Shown here piece by piece: positions 53,866 to 62,871 of a stretch of DNA of 64,000 bases; position 1 is the stretch's first letter; every line of letters starts with the position of its first letter. A model generated the notes under the pieces. That model searched no databases and was not told the DNA's origin. It was given only the letters and a program-made list of their open reading frames with translations. A program made the translations under genes and the position numbers. This DNA comes from Hyphococcus sp. (GTDB lineage Bacteria; Pseudomonadota; Alphaproteobacteria; Caulobacterales; Parvularculaceae), in the NCBI GenBank assembly GCA_028284345.1, contig JANQRY010000010.1, positions 434,001 through 498,000 of the forward strand. The letters are read 5' to 3'.

Positions 53866-56490
53866 CTAGAAATCAAGCACCGCGCGGATATATACGAACC
53901 GGCCATTGACGCCGTATGGCGAAATATAAGCATATGGGAATATGCCGCGCGCATCCGAGCCAATAGCCCCGGCAAGAGTGCTTTCAACAGTGGTCGTCAG
54001 CTGTTCTTCCGGATAGTTATCGAAGAGATTGCTCGCCCCCACTGCAAGCGTCAGCTCATCACTCACATCATAAAACAGTTCGAGGTCAGTGACGATATCT
54101 GCTGCAAAATGCTGAACGATATCCACATTCGGCGACCCGTCGCGCGGCAGTAGCGTAACGCTATAGTCGCGTCCCGAGAGCAATGCAGCCACTTGTGTCG
54201 GCGATTGATTGCTGCGCCCCAGCTGTGAAACCTCGCCATAGCGCGTATTGGTCAGGCTAAAGCCCCAGCGATCGGTTCGCCAAAGGAGATTTAACGTCAA
54301 TTTGTCGCTTGGCGTTGCATCCTGGAGACGAACCTGTGACGTCAGGTCGAAGAGTCCAGCGGTAATGCCAAGCGCAGCAAGCTCGTCAGGCGTTCCGGCA
54401 ATGCGGTCAAACTCCGTACTCGTGAAGTTGCCTGCAAAAGTCGCCGTAAGCATGCCAGGGCCGACGTCTTGCGAATAACGAATGGTTACGTCCAGACCTT
54501 CTGTCGTTGTATCGACCGCATTGGTTTCATATGAAACGCCGCGAATTCCTCCAAATCCATTCATTTCGAGGAGCGTCGTCAACGCAGCGCTGGAAAACTG
54601 CGAAGACAGCACGATCCTATCTTCCAGCTTAATCCTGTAGTAATCGACAGACGCAGTAACGCCCGCCCAATCCAAAACTGCGCCAACCGACATGTTCTCG
54701 GCTTTTTCAGGCTCCAAAGGCGAAGCGCCAATCAGCGGCGCGAGCGGATCGTTCACAGAAACGATACGCGTTTGAACCGGAGAACCGGTCGCAAAACTCG
54801 TGTTGACCCGCTGAAAGAAAGATTGAGGCAGCGCCGGCGCACGGAATGCAGTGCCGAAGGAACCGCGAAGCGCCAGCTCATCGATGATTTCGAGCCGGCC
54901 GGCAATACGATAATCCGTCGTGCTGCCGAAGTCCGAAAAATCTTCATAACGAACAGCCGCAGATATCAGCACTCTGTCGAACCATTCCTTTTCCAATTCG
55001 CCATAGACAGCAAAACTATCGCGCGACTCATCAAGTTCCTCCGCCGGGCTCGTGCCGCCGGATGGCTGTGCGCCGGCAGGCGCGACGTTTCCGGCATTCG
55101 GGCCATCCAAAATTGGAACGCCGCCAAAGCCATAGGAGAGCGGATCGCCAGCCCGAATCTCAAAGTTTTCACGTCTATATTCGACGCCGAAAGCAAAGTT
55201 CAGCGGCGAGGTGTCGCCAAGCGGGATTTCGCGGCTGAAATCAAGATTGGTCGTCCACTGATAAAGCCTTGTGCCGCCGCGATCAAAAACGGTCGGGCTG
55301 TCAACGCCAAAGGAAACATTGTTGGAATTAGAATATCCGAGATCCGTGAGGCTTCCCCCATAAACGGTGGAGAGATCCCAATTGAAACCCAACAAATCCT
55401 CTCCGCGAACGCCAAATGCGCCGGAGAAGTTGCGCAAATCAACATCCTGGAAAGGAACAAACCCATCCGGATGGATCGCTCTTACCGTGTTATTCTGGCC
55501 TGCACGCCGGAAGAAGTTCGGGTTGCGGCCATCAAGATCGCTATATCCGCCGAATGCATAGGCGACCACATCAGGGGAAATCGGCAGCTCAGCATTCACA
55601 AAGAGGCTGTAATTCGTATATTCGGGCTGGCCAAATATCCAAACATCGCGATCAAACGTCGCTTCGCGCGGGTCTAGGACGCCGTTTGACGGCGTAAGCC
55701 CAACGCCCGATCCGAAGTTGTTTGAAATGGCCGTCGCGCCGCCATCGCCGAAATACTGCTGTCTTGTGTCAGGACGCGCGCGATCAGTTCTTTCCTGATT
55801 CTGAAACTGTCCTGTGAAACGAATGAACCCGCCATCATCGCCGATGGGAAAGCCATATCCGAGACCGACAAGCGTGGTCCATCCATCGCCTTCGGTCGTC
55901 AACCCGGATTTAGCGGTGGCGGTGCCGCCAAGTTCATCGCTAAGGATAATGTTAACGACGCCGGCAATAGCATCTGAGCCATATTGCGCCGATGCGCCGT
56001 CGCGCAGGACTTCGACCCTTTTAAGCGCCGTGCTCGGAATTGAGTTGAAATCATAAGCGATGTCGCCGCGACCGATCTGGTTGCCGGTGTTTAAATCGCT
56101 AGAAATATGACGTCGCTTGCCATTCACCAGGACCAGGACCTGACCAGGCGACAGCCCTCTCAACGTGGGCGAAGCCAGGAAGTCCGCGACGCCCGCGGTA
56201 ACCGGACGGGCCGTATTAAAGCTCGGAACGACGACCTTCAACATGTTTTGAAGTTCTGTCGCCCCGCTATTCGTTAATTCATCCGCTGATAACGAATCGA
56301 TCGGCGTTGGCGAGTCAGTCGCCAATCGTCCGCCGAAGCGAGAACCAGTAACAACGATTGTGTCCTCAGATGTGACGACACCGTCTTCACTGTCTTGCGC
56401 CTGCGCCACAAACGGCGTCGAGGCGATCGCCAGCGCAAGCGTGGAAATCGAGCACCGGGATAGCGCCTTTTTGCGAATAATCTCAATCAT
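53866..56490 (-). CDS. TonB-dependent outer-membrane receptor (long, CirA-like)
   Basis: An 874-residue receptor. GAGGGG lies eight bases before ATG 56490; ATG 56514 is upstream of that site and less likely. A signal peptide (ISTLALAIASTPFVAQAQ) is followed by the TonB box DTIVVTGSR, a plug with LRGLSPGQVLVLVNGKRRH, DGASAQYGSDAIAGVVNI and a long barrel ending in RAVLDF. This style is common in Xanthomonadales/Sphingomonadales receptors for peptides or oligosaccharides. It is divergent from a LysR gene across a clear operator, and an ABC exporter plus amino-acid genes lie beyond. A strong terminator follows. Substrate unknown; an amino-acid or opine-type compound is suggested by context only. 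Confidence 0.92.
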   Translation of the reverse strand: MIEIIRKKALSRCSISTLALAIASTPFVAQAQDSEDGVVTSEDTIVVTGSRFGGRLATDSPTPIDSLSADELTNSGATELQNMLKVVVPSFNTARPVTAGVADFLASPTLRGLSPGQVLVLVNGKRRHISSDLNTGNQIGRGDIAYDFNSIPSTALKRVEVLRDGASAQYGSDAIAGVVNIILSDELGGTATAKSGLTTEGDGWTTLVGLGYGFPIGDDGGFIRFTGQFQNQERTDRARPDTRQQYFGDGGATAISNNFGSGVGLTPSNGVLDPREATFDRDVWIFGQPEYTNYSLFVNAELPISPDVVAYAFGGYSDLDGRNPNFFRRAGQNNTVRAIHPDGFVPFQDVDLRNFSGAFGVRGEDLLGFNWDLSTVYGGSLTDLGYSNSNNVSFGVDSPTVFDRGGTRLYQWTTNLDFSREIPLGDTSPLNFAFGVEYRRENFEIRAGDPLSYGFGGVPILDGPNAGNVAPAGAQPSGGTSPAEELDESRDSFAVYGELEKEWFDRVLISAAVRYEDFSDFGSTTDYRIAGRLEIIDELALRGSFGTAFRAPALPQSFFQRVNTSFATGSPVQTRIVSVNDPLAPLIGASPLEPEKAENMSVGAVLDWAGVTASVDYYRIKLEDRIVLSSQFSSAALTTLLEMNGFGGIRGVSYETNAVDTTTEGLDVTIRYSQDVGPGMLTATFAGNFTSTEFDRIAGTPDELAALGITAGLFDLTSQVRLQDATPSDKLTLNLLWRTDRWGFSLTNTRYGEVSQLGRSNQSPTQVAALLSGRDYSVTLLPRDGSPNVDIVQHFAADIVTDLELFYDVSDELTLAVGASNLFDNYPEEQLTTTVESTLAGAIGSDARGIFPYAYISPYGVNGRFVYIRAVLDF

Positions 56491-56633
56491 GATGGGACCC
56501 CTCAGTAAACGCATTTTTTTCCGTCATTCGATCATGCGAAATTGTGAAACTCATGGTGAGTTTACGATGACTGATCACCGGTAATGATCGAGCCTCTTGG
56601 CATAGAAAAACAATTGACGATGAGGCACTATTC

Positions 56634-56650
56634 TATAAGATAATCTTATA
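56634..56650 (+). promoter_or_regulatory. LysR-type operator (ATAA-N7-TTAT)
   Basis: A 17-bp palindrome with 8-bp arms (TATAAGAT-A-ATCTTATA) lies 17 bases before the LysR start codon and upstream of the divergent TonB receptor. It contains ATAA-N7-TTAT, the form described for OccR/NocR-type binding sites, and fits T-N11-A. The adjacent regulator is OccR/NocR-like. Confidence 0.7.
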
Positions 56651-56667
56651 CTCTTGGAGGCTGGCAA

Positions 56668-57561
56668 TTGAACTTCAGACAGCTTGAGATCTTTCGCGCC
56701 GTCATGATCAGCGGGTCCGCCTCGCGCGCGTCGGAACTACTCAATATCACCCAGCCGGCGGTGAGCCGCGCGGTCGCCGATCTGGAATATCGCGTCGGTT
56801 TCAGCTTGTTTGACCGCGTGAAAGGACGCCTGATCCCGACTCCGGAAGGTCAGCTATTTTTTGAAGATGTAAATCGAAGCTTCACCGGTCTTGACAGTTT
56901 GCGGGCGTCGGCGGCGCGGATCCGCGATTTCGGGTCGGGCAGCATCCGCATTGCCAGCCTTGCAGCTTTGGGCTCAACGCTGGTCCCCCGCGCGATCCGG
57001 AGGTTTCGCGTCAATTACCCGCATATCGCGATAACGTTGCAAATTCTGAGCTCTTCCGGCGTCAGAAATCTCGTCGCCAGTAAACAGTTCGATATCGGCC
57101 TCGCCGCTGACGAAGTCGATTTATCCGGTGTTGATCATAGTGTTTTTGCGAACTTCAGGGCCGTATGCGCAATACCGCCGGATCATCCGTTGGCCGAGAA
57201 AAAGACCATCAGACCGAAAGACCTTCACAAGATGGCGTTTATAGCGCTCTCGCCGGAAGACCGCGCCCGCGCGCGGATGACGGAAGTTTTTGAAAAGGCC
57301 GACATACGCCCTTCCATTGTTGTTGAGACGCCAAACTCCGCCACGGTGTGTTCGCTTGCCCTGGAGCGCGTCGGCGTCGGACTGGTCAATCCGGCGGCGT
57401 CGGATGGTTACGAAGAGCGCGGCGTGATCTTCAGGCCGTTTGAACCGGCCGTGCATTTTAAAGCTTATATTCTCTTTAGGCCTGATACCCAACGAGCGAA
57501 GCTCGCACGAGAATTCACCAACGCGCTCAAAGATGCGTTACGCGCAGGGCCGGGAAAATAA
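56668..57561 (+). CDS. LysR regulator, NocR/OccR-like
   Basis: A 297-residue LysR regulator. The N-terminus (MNFRQLEIFRAVMISGSASRASELLNITQPAVSRAVADLE) has the wording of opine-catabolism regulators NocR and OccR. The LysR effector domain follows. It starts at a TTG codon with GGAGG seven bases upstream. It is transcribed away from the TonB receptor at 53866-56490, with a palindromic operator between them, so autoregulation and control of the receptor are expected. It converges with the ABC permease ending at 57569 (7-bp gap). The effector may be an amino-acid derivative. Confidence 0.9.
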   Translation: MNFRQLEIFRAVMISGSASRASELLNITQPAVSRAVADLEYRVGFSLFDRVKGRLIPTPEGQLFFEDVNRSFTGLDSLRASAARIRDFGSGSIRIASLAALGSTLVPRAIRRFRVNYPHIAITLQILSSSGVRNLVASKQFDIGLAADEVDLSGVDHSVFANFRAVCAIPPDHPLAEKKTIRPKDLHKMAFIALSPEDRARARMTEVFEKADIRPSIVVETPNSATVCSLALERVGVGLVNPAASDGYEERGVIFRPFEPAVHFKAYILFRPDTQRAKLAREFTNALKDALRAGPGK

Positions 57562-57568
57562 GCGCGCT

Positions 57569-59008
57569 TTATCGCTTCGCCGGGGAATAACGTCTTAGCT
57601 GCGTAAAGCCGAACCAGATGACCGCGGCGGCGAATAAAAACAATGCGACCACATTCCCGAAAATCCTGCCGGCCACAACGCCGTCGGATTCTGGTTCATA
57701 TGTAAATCTGGGAATATTGACCACTTCGGCCCTGGAGAGCTTTCTGTTTTCCATGACAGGCTGGAAAAAGTAGTTTCGCCACTCTTCGTGATACTGAGCC
57801 ACCTGCTCGTTAAAATCATTAAAATTTGCAGCGCTGTGATTAGCAAGTTCGCTTATTGCGATTTGGGTAATTGCTGCGGGGCTTAAATATTTCAGGTTTT
57901 CCGCAAAATTTTGTTGCTGTTTCTTTCGTGATTCAAATTTTTCAAAGATCGGAGACGCGATCGCCTCGGCCTGCTTTTCCAATGGCAGCACTTTCAGATA
58001 AAAATCGTTCACGCTCGCCTCAAGCGCCGCTTCTTCGCTTTTGCGCAGCAAGTCCGCCCTGTAGGCTCGTTCAAAACCGCTTTCTTTGGCCGCCTGCTCA
58101 TCGCCGAGACGCATCGCCTGGACCATCTCGATCCGGGAGGGGAGCGGATAAAAGGATTTCGCTGCGAGATTCAGGACGGCAGGCGCAATCAGCACCAAGA
58201 AAATCCAGCTTGCCATCATAACTAGCGCGTTCGTCGCCGACTTCTGTCCCATGGCGTTTACGGCTGTCGCAACGCCGAACCAAAATAACCCGTAAAGCAC
58301 GAGAATTACGGCAAGCGCGCCAACCCGCCACAAGCTTGAAGGCGCCAACATATCAGGATTACTGATTAGAAGACCGATAATCGAGATGCCCACGGCCAGC
58401 CCGATGACAAGACCGCCCCGCAAGAGAATTTTCGCCAAGACAAATTTGTGGACGGGTACTGGCTGAGACAAGAGGAGAACTTGTGTTCCGCTTTCTCGCT
58501 CCGCCGACAGCATATTGTAACTGAGCGCGATGATGAGCAGTGGAAAGAGATAAATAAGCACAAAACTTAAATCAAACGCGCCAGCGGCGAGATTTTCCGG
58601 ATTTTCAATTTCATCGACATTCTGTTGCTTAAACATCGGCCGCCATTGCACCTTCAGATATGAAGGCGCGACATCGCTCTGTCCTATGGCGATGGCTGCA
58701 GTCGGCAGCGGCGGTTTCGTCGCGAATTCGTAACCTTTATAGCGCGCCAATGGCCCCGCTACGCGCGGATCTTCTGAAAAGCTATGCTCTTCACCGGCGA
58801 TAATTTTGTCAATTTTGTCGAGCTTCTTTTCAAAGCCTTCATTGGCCAGGGCCTTGGCTTCGGCAACATTTTCCTGAAGAAATGATTTCCATGCCGTACC
58901 ATTGGCGACGCCATAGGCCAAGAAGACGGCGTAAATAGGCAGTGCGATATAGGTCGCCCATTCGCGTGCGAGGAGCGTCCACTCATTGGTCATTATTTTT
59001 GCGATCAT
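57569..59008 (-). CDS. ABC-2 type permease, DUF3526-like (second)
   Basis: A 479-residue integral membrane subunit: N-terminal helix, a large extracytoplasmic domain (about residues 35-150), a cluster of five helices (150-290), a second extracytoplasmic part (300-430) and a C-terminal helix. LSAERESGTQVLLLSQPV is the usual ABC-2 coupling segment. Its size and topology match the permease downstream of the DUF3526 family. It is third in a minus-strand set: ATPase (61320), permease (60513), permease (59008). Substrate unknown; such sets often neighbour TonB receptors and may export a peptide or lipid. Confidence 0.82.
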   Translation of the reverse strand: MIAKIMTNEWTLLAREWATYIALPIYAVFLAYGVANGTAWKSFLQENVAEAKALANEGFEKKLDKIDKIIAGEEHSFSEDPRVAGPLARYKGYEFATKPPLPTAAIAIGQSDVAPSYLKVQWRPMFKQQNVDEIENPENLAAGAFDLSFVLIYLFPLLIIALSYNMLSAERESGTQVLLLSQPVPVHKFVLAKILLRGGLVIGLAVGISIIGLLISNPDMLAPSSLWRVGALAVILVLYGLFWFGVATAVNAMGQKSATNALVMMASWIFLVLIAPAVLNLAAKSFYPLPSRIEMVQAMRLGDEQAAKESGFERAYRADLLRKSEEAALEASVNDFYLKVLPLEKQAEAIASPIFEKFESRKKQQQNFAENLKYLSPAAITQIAISELANHSAANFNDFNEQVAQYHEEWRNYFFQPVMENRKLSRAEVVNIPRFTYEPESDGVVAGRIFGNVVALFLFAAAVIWFGFTQLRRYSPAKR

Positions 59009-59061
59009 CTTCCGCCGCCTCTTAAGTGTAATAACCGATAATCTTGCTCGACTGGATTACA

Positions 59062-60513
59062 TTACAATTGGGAATCCACACGCTTTGCGGACATGTAAAG
59101 AAGCCCAAAACCGCCTGTCAGCCACAGGAATAGAACAAAAATTGAGAACATATTCCGCCCAAGGATTGTCTGTATGCCCGGTGGATCAAAATCAAATGGG
59201 GGCACCTTCTCCCAAAGAGATTTGTTAGCCCGATAACCCCATTCCGCCGAATATTGCGTCATGCCGGTTGCATTTTGCTTGATGTCTTCATTTAAGATCG
59301 TGACCATGTTCCGACGGTAGGATTCACCGGCTTTGGAGAAGTCATTCGCATAGTGCACATCGGTTCCGGAAAGCGCGCTTGAAAGCGTTTTCACAGCGAC
59401 AAAGGGAGAGAACAGCCCGAAAAACTGACGCACGCGATTTTGCTTTTCGAATGTTCTCCTTATCCCGCCAAAAGTTTCATCAAAAACTTTAAAGCCAAGT
59501 TCCTCATCCGCCTGAAAAGCAAGACCGACAAAGCTGAAAGGAAGATCGTCGACATCATCGACGCCATATTCCTCAAGCACCTTCTTTTTAAAGGCAATGT
59601 GGTTGGGATGATTGGGCTCATGGGCGCGCGGGCCGGCCTCTCTACCCTTCTGAATTGTGTCGGCCAGTTCAAACGCCGACGGGGTATCGTACATCAGCTT
59701 GCTGACATCCGCACTCATGCGCGGAATAAGCAATCCGGCCACAATCCAGAAGCCGATCAGCGCCGTCAACGCCGCCGCCGAAGAGCGGGCGCGGATGGAG
59801 ACAGACAAGGCGAGCGCCGCCAAACTAGCGAAGAAGACGAGGTAAACAAGGACAATGACAGCCAACTTAGCGGGAAAATCGACCATGGTGTGAGGGTCGC
59901 CATCGCCTTGTATAAAAAGCGCCGCCAAAACCGCGCTAACGAAGATACAGGGTATCAGCACCACGCCCAGAGCAAGCCCGGCCCCCGCGGCCTTGCCCCA
60001 TACGAGTTTCATTTTCGGCACGCCCATGCTCATCAATTGGCGCAGCGTGCCGTCTTCGCGCTCGCCTGCGATCATCCCGAAACATAGGAGAAAAATGAGC
60101 AGTGGCGTCAGCAGCTGCAGCACCATGGCGCCGGATAAGTCCCCGAACCTCTGTAGCGCCGTCGCGTCAGTCGCGGGTTTGTAACTCGCCTGGTTTTCCC
60201 GATGCGCTTCAAGATATTGAAGCGTGCCGGTATAATCATTGAAGCCGGGATCAAAGAACGCCAGCGGCGTTGCCGGTTTGAAAGCGTAGACGCCGTAATG
60301 CCCGGCGGAATGCGGCCCTTTGTCCCCCTGATTTAGCCACAGTTCGCGATCTTCCTGCTCGGCGACCTGGCGCAGGGCGCGATCTTCGGAATAGCGCTGC
60401 GCACCGACCCCGATAGCCGTAATAAAAAGGACGAATACAACAACCCCGGTCCAGACAAAACGACCGTCTCTAATGGTTTCCAGTAGTTCTTTTTGAGCGA
60501 TCCGCCAAATCAT
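59062..60513 (-). CDS. ABC-2 type permease, DUF3526-like (first)
   Basis: A 483-residue membrane protein parallel in layout to the next gene: helix near the N-terminus (about 21-40), extracytoplasmic domain, six-helix core with AGEREDGTLRQLMSMGVPKMKLVWGK as coupling segment, second large periplasmic part, final helix. The two permeases look like paralogues and probably form a heterodimer with two ATPase copies. It starts 12 nt after the ATPase stop and ends 53 nt before the second permease start, so the three genes form an operon. Confidence 0.83.
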   Translation of the reverse strand: MIWRIAQKELLETIRDGRFVWTGVVVFVLFITAIGVGAQRYSEDRALRQVAEQEDRELWLNQGDKGPHSAGHYGVYAFKPATPLAFFDPGFNDYTGTLQYLEAHRENQASYKPATDATALQRFGDLSGAMVLQLLTPLLIFLLCFGMIAGEREDGTLRQLMSMGVPKMKLVWGKAAGAGLALGVVLIPCIFVSAVLAALFIQGDGDPHTMVDFPAKLAVIVLVYLVFFASLAALALSVSIRARSSAAALTALIGFWIVAGLLIPRMSADVSKLMYDTPSAFELADTIQKGREAGPRAHEPNHPNHIAFKKKVLEEYGVDDVDDLPFSFVGLAFQADEELGFKVFDETFGGIRRTFEKQNRVRQFFGLFSPFVAVKTLSSALSGTDVHYANDFSKAGESYRRNMVTILNEDIKQNATGMTQYSAEWGYRANKSLWEKVPPFDFDPPGIQTILGRNMFSIFVLFLWLTGGFGLLYMSAKRVDSQL

Positions 60514-60525
60514 TGTCGCCCCCGC

Positions 60526-61320
60526 TCAGTCGTGCATATGTTCAAGATAGAGGCGCTCCAGGTCGGCGTGCCCGATATCTTCTGTAAAGAGATCATCGAC
60601 AAGCTCGCCATGGCGCATAATGCCAACGCGGGTGCCGGTCTCTTTGGCTCGGAACAGGTCGTGCGTCGCCATCAGGATTGAAACGCCTTCCTGGCTTAGT
60701 TTTAAAAGCAACTCCGAAAATTCGTTTGAGGCCTTAGGGTCGAGGCCCGATGTCGGCTCGTCCAAAAGGAGAACCTTTGCCTGTTTTGCGAGGGCAATTG
60801 CGATCCCGACTTTCTGCCTCATGCCCTTTGAGTACCCGCCAACGCGGCGATCAGGAGCATCTTTGGGCAATCCTGCTTCATTCAGAAAGGAGCGAAGGTC
60901 AGCGTCCGTGTAGTGATCATGCCCAGCAAGGCCGCTGAAATACCGCAGATTTTCAAGCCCAGTGAGGTTGCGATAAAGCATGACGATTTCAGGAATATAG
61001 GCGAGAAACTTTTTTGTTTCCGTTGAATGCTCCTGGACGTCAAACCCGTTGATAAAAGCCTGACCTGAAGTCGGTTTGATGAAATCCAAAAACAGGTTGA
61101 TGGTTGTGCTTTTTCCAGCGCCGTTTGCGCCGAGAAGACAGTAAATTTCACCGGGCGCGATCTGAAGATCCAATCCTTTCAACGCCAAATGACCGTCGTA
61201 GTCTTTGCGTAGCGAAACGGCCTTGATCAAAGCCTCCTTGGTCGCTGCCGCCGTTCGCCCCGCACCCTTTTCATCAGGCCGCGGTTGGCGAATATTCGAA
61301 ATTGTCTGGTATTCGGTCAT
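60526..61320 (-). CDS. ABC transporter ATPase
   Basis: A 264-residue ABC-2-type nucleotide-binding subunit: Walker A GANGAGKST (64-72), signature YSKGMRQK (163-170), Walker B VLLLDEPTSGLDP (183-195) and a switch His in MATHD. The first 30 residues are an N-terminal extension before the ATPase core. It is the first gene of the minus-strand exporter operon. It is divergent from the cystathionine beta-lyase-like gene. Likely powers export of an unknown substrate. Confidence 0.9.
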   Translation of the reverse strand: MTEYQTISNIRQPRPDEKGAGRTAAATKEALIKAVSLRKDYDGHLALKGLDLQIAPGEIYCLLGANGAGKSTTINLFLDFIKPTSGQAFINGFDVQEHSTETKKFLAYIPEIVMLYRNLTGLENLRYFSGLAGHDHYTDADLRSFLNEAGLPKDAPDRRVGGYSKGMRQKVGIAIALAKQAKVLLLDEPTSGLDPKASNEFSELLLKLSQEGVSILMATHDLFRAKETGTRVGIMRHGELVDDLFTEDIGHADLERLYLEHMHD

Positions 61321-61659
61321 AGTGCACCCCGGTTTGGCCTGTTATTGAAAAACAACGCGTTGAACTGGGTTATGTCGGCAAACAAACGCCGCGATTTTCG
61401 CCAGTCTTTGCTACCAAATCTACAATTACAATATCAATATATGCACTAGTCTATGCGTAAATATTATGGGTGTTTACGATTGCGCCTGCGCACTTTTCAG
61501 GCGAAACCCCGACCACGCCTGATGCAGGACAGCCGAGCCAGCCCATAACAAACAGGCATAGATTTGTGTGATCAACTCAATTGTCTTTAAACGCCGCCCC
61601 GGACATGCTCACCTAAATTCAACAAAAATGATATGCCAAAATCCAATCAGAGGTTTAAA
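61321..61659. other. Divergent intergenic region, ABC exporter / PLP lyase
   Basis: 339 bp. An AT-rich stretch at 61415-61470 could hold the promoters for one or both transcripts. No gene or hairpin recognised. Confidence 0.4.
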
Positions 61660-62853
61660 ATGAAAGATCTCTCACGGGTCGTCCATCGACCCAGCGTATC
61701 ACATGAGGGCTTCTCCAGTCTCGCCGTGCCGACGTACCGGGCGTCCACCATTGTTTTTGAAAATGCGGAAGAATACGCGAACCGCAAAACCAGGGGCCCG
61801 GACGGATACACTTACGGCTTACACGGAACGCCTACGACCAAAACCCTGGAAGCGCAGCTTACCGCCCTTGAAGGCGGCGAACGGACAGTCATTGTACCCT
61901 CGGGACAGGCCGGGATCACAATCGTCTTTCTCACGGTGCTGCGCCCTGGAGACAAGGTTCTTATTCCAGATACGGCGTACCCGCCGGTCAAAGGTTTTTG
62001 CGTAAACTACCTCGAGCCGCGCGGCATACATCACGAAGTCTATGATCCGATGATCGGCGGTGAAATCGATGCGTTGATCGACGAAACCGTTAAACTCGTC
62101 TGGATGGAATCGCCCGGCTCCACGACAATGGAGTTTCAAGACATTCCCGCCATCGTTGCCGCCGCGAAAGCCAAAGGCGTTCTGACCGGCTGCGACAACA
62201 CGTGGGCGACGCCGCTTCTTTTCAAACCGATTGCGCATGGCGTTGATTTTTCCATGGAGGCGTTGACCAAATATGTGGGCGGCCATTCCGACATTCTTCT
62301 CGGCTCCATCACCGTCAACGAGGTGAAACACCATCGCGCGCTGAAAGATACGACGCGGATGATTGGAATCGGCGTCTCGCCTGACGAATGTGCGCTCGCA
62401 CTACGCGGCATCGAAACCATGGGCGTGCGGATAAAGCATATGGGCGAGGTTTCCACCGATTTCGCCCGGCGCATCAGAGAGTTCCCCGGCGTCAGAAAAG
62501 TGCTCCATCCAACGCTTCCGGACTGTCCGGGTCATGAATACTGGGAGCGCGATTTCGCCGGCGCAAACGGCGTGTTCACCGTTGTCGCCGACCCCATCGA
62601 CGAACATGTATTGGGCGACGCGCTTTCATCCATGAAGATTTTTTCGATTGGAGCGTCCTGGGGCGGCACGCATAGCCTGATCGTTCCGATGTCCATTAGC
62701 CGAGAGTGTTCGGCCACGCCGGGCGGCGAGGACGGCGTATTGTTGCGTATCAGCGTCGGCCTCGAAGACAAGGATGAGCTCTGGGAAGACCTCGACACGC
62801 TCTTTAAAACCCTGGCGGCCAAGCGAGGCGCTGGTTTGGCCGCGGCGCAGTAA
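61660..62853 (+). CDS. metC: Cystathionine beta-lyase-like PLP enzyme
   Basis: A 397-residue Cys/Met-metabolism PLP enzyme. PLP-Lys204 is in TKYVGGHSD, D179 (CDNTWATP) stacks the cofactor, and PSGQAGI and SWGGTHSL (Arg/substrate region) are preserved. The substrate-contacting YTYGLHGTPT is the MetC-type version rather than the CGS type. ATG 61660 has AGAGG upstream; the frame opens at 61633 without it. It is followed 18 bp later by an amino-acid-binding lipoprotein, so an amino-acid thioether, or a related beta-substituted amino acid, may be its substrate. Reaction: beta-elimination giving pyruvate, ammonia and a thiol. Cystathionine as substrate is not certain. Confidence 0.88.
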   Translation: MKDLSRVVHRPSVSHEGFSSLAVPTYRASTIVFENAEEYANRKTRGPDGYTYGLHGTPTTKTLEAQLTALEGGERTVIVPSGQAGITIVFLTVLRPGDKVLIPDTAYPPVKGFCVNYLEPRGIHHEVYDPMIGGEIDALIDETVKLVWMESPGSTTMEFQDIPAIVAAAKAKGVLTGCDNTWATPLLFKPIAHGVDFSMEALTKYVGGHSDILLGSITVNEVKHHRALKDTTRMIGIGVSPDECALALRGIETMGVRIKHMGEVSTDFARRIREFPGVRKVLHPTLPDCPGHEYWERDFAGANGVFTVVADPIDEHVLGDALSSMKIFSIGASWGGTHSLIVPMSISRECSATPGGEDGVLLRISVGLEDKDELWEDLDTLFKTLAAKRGAGLAAAQ

Positions 62854-62871
62854 CATCGCTTTGGACCAGCT

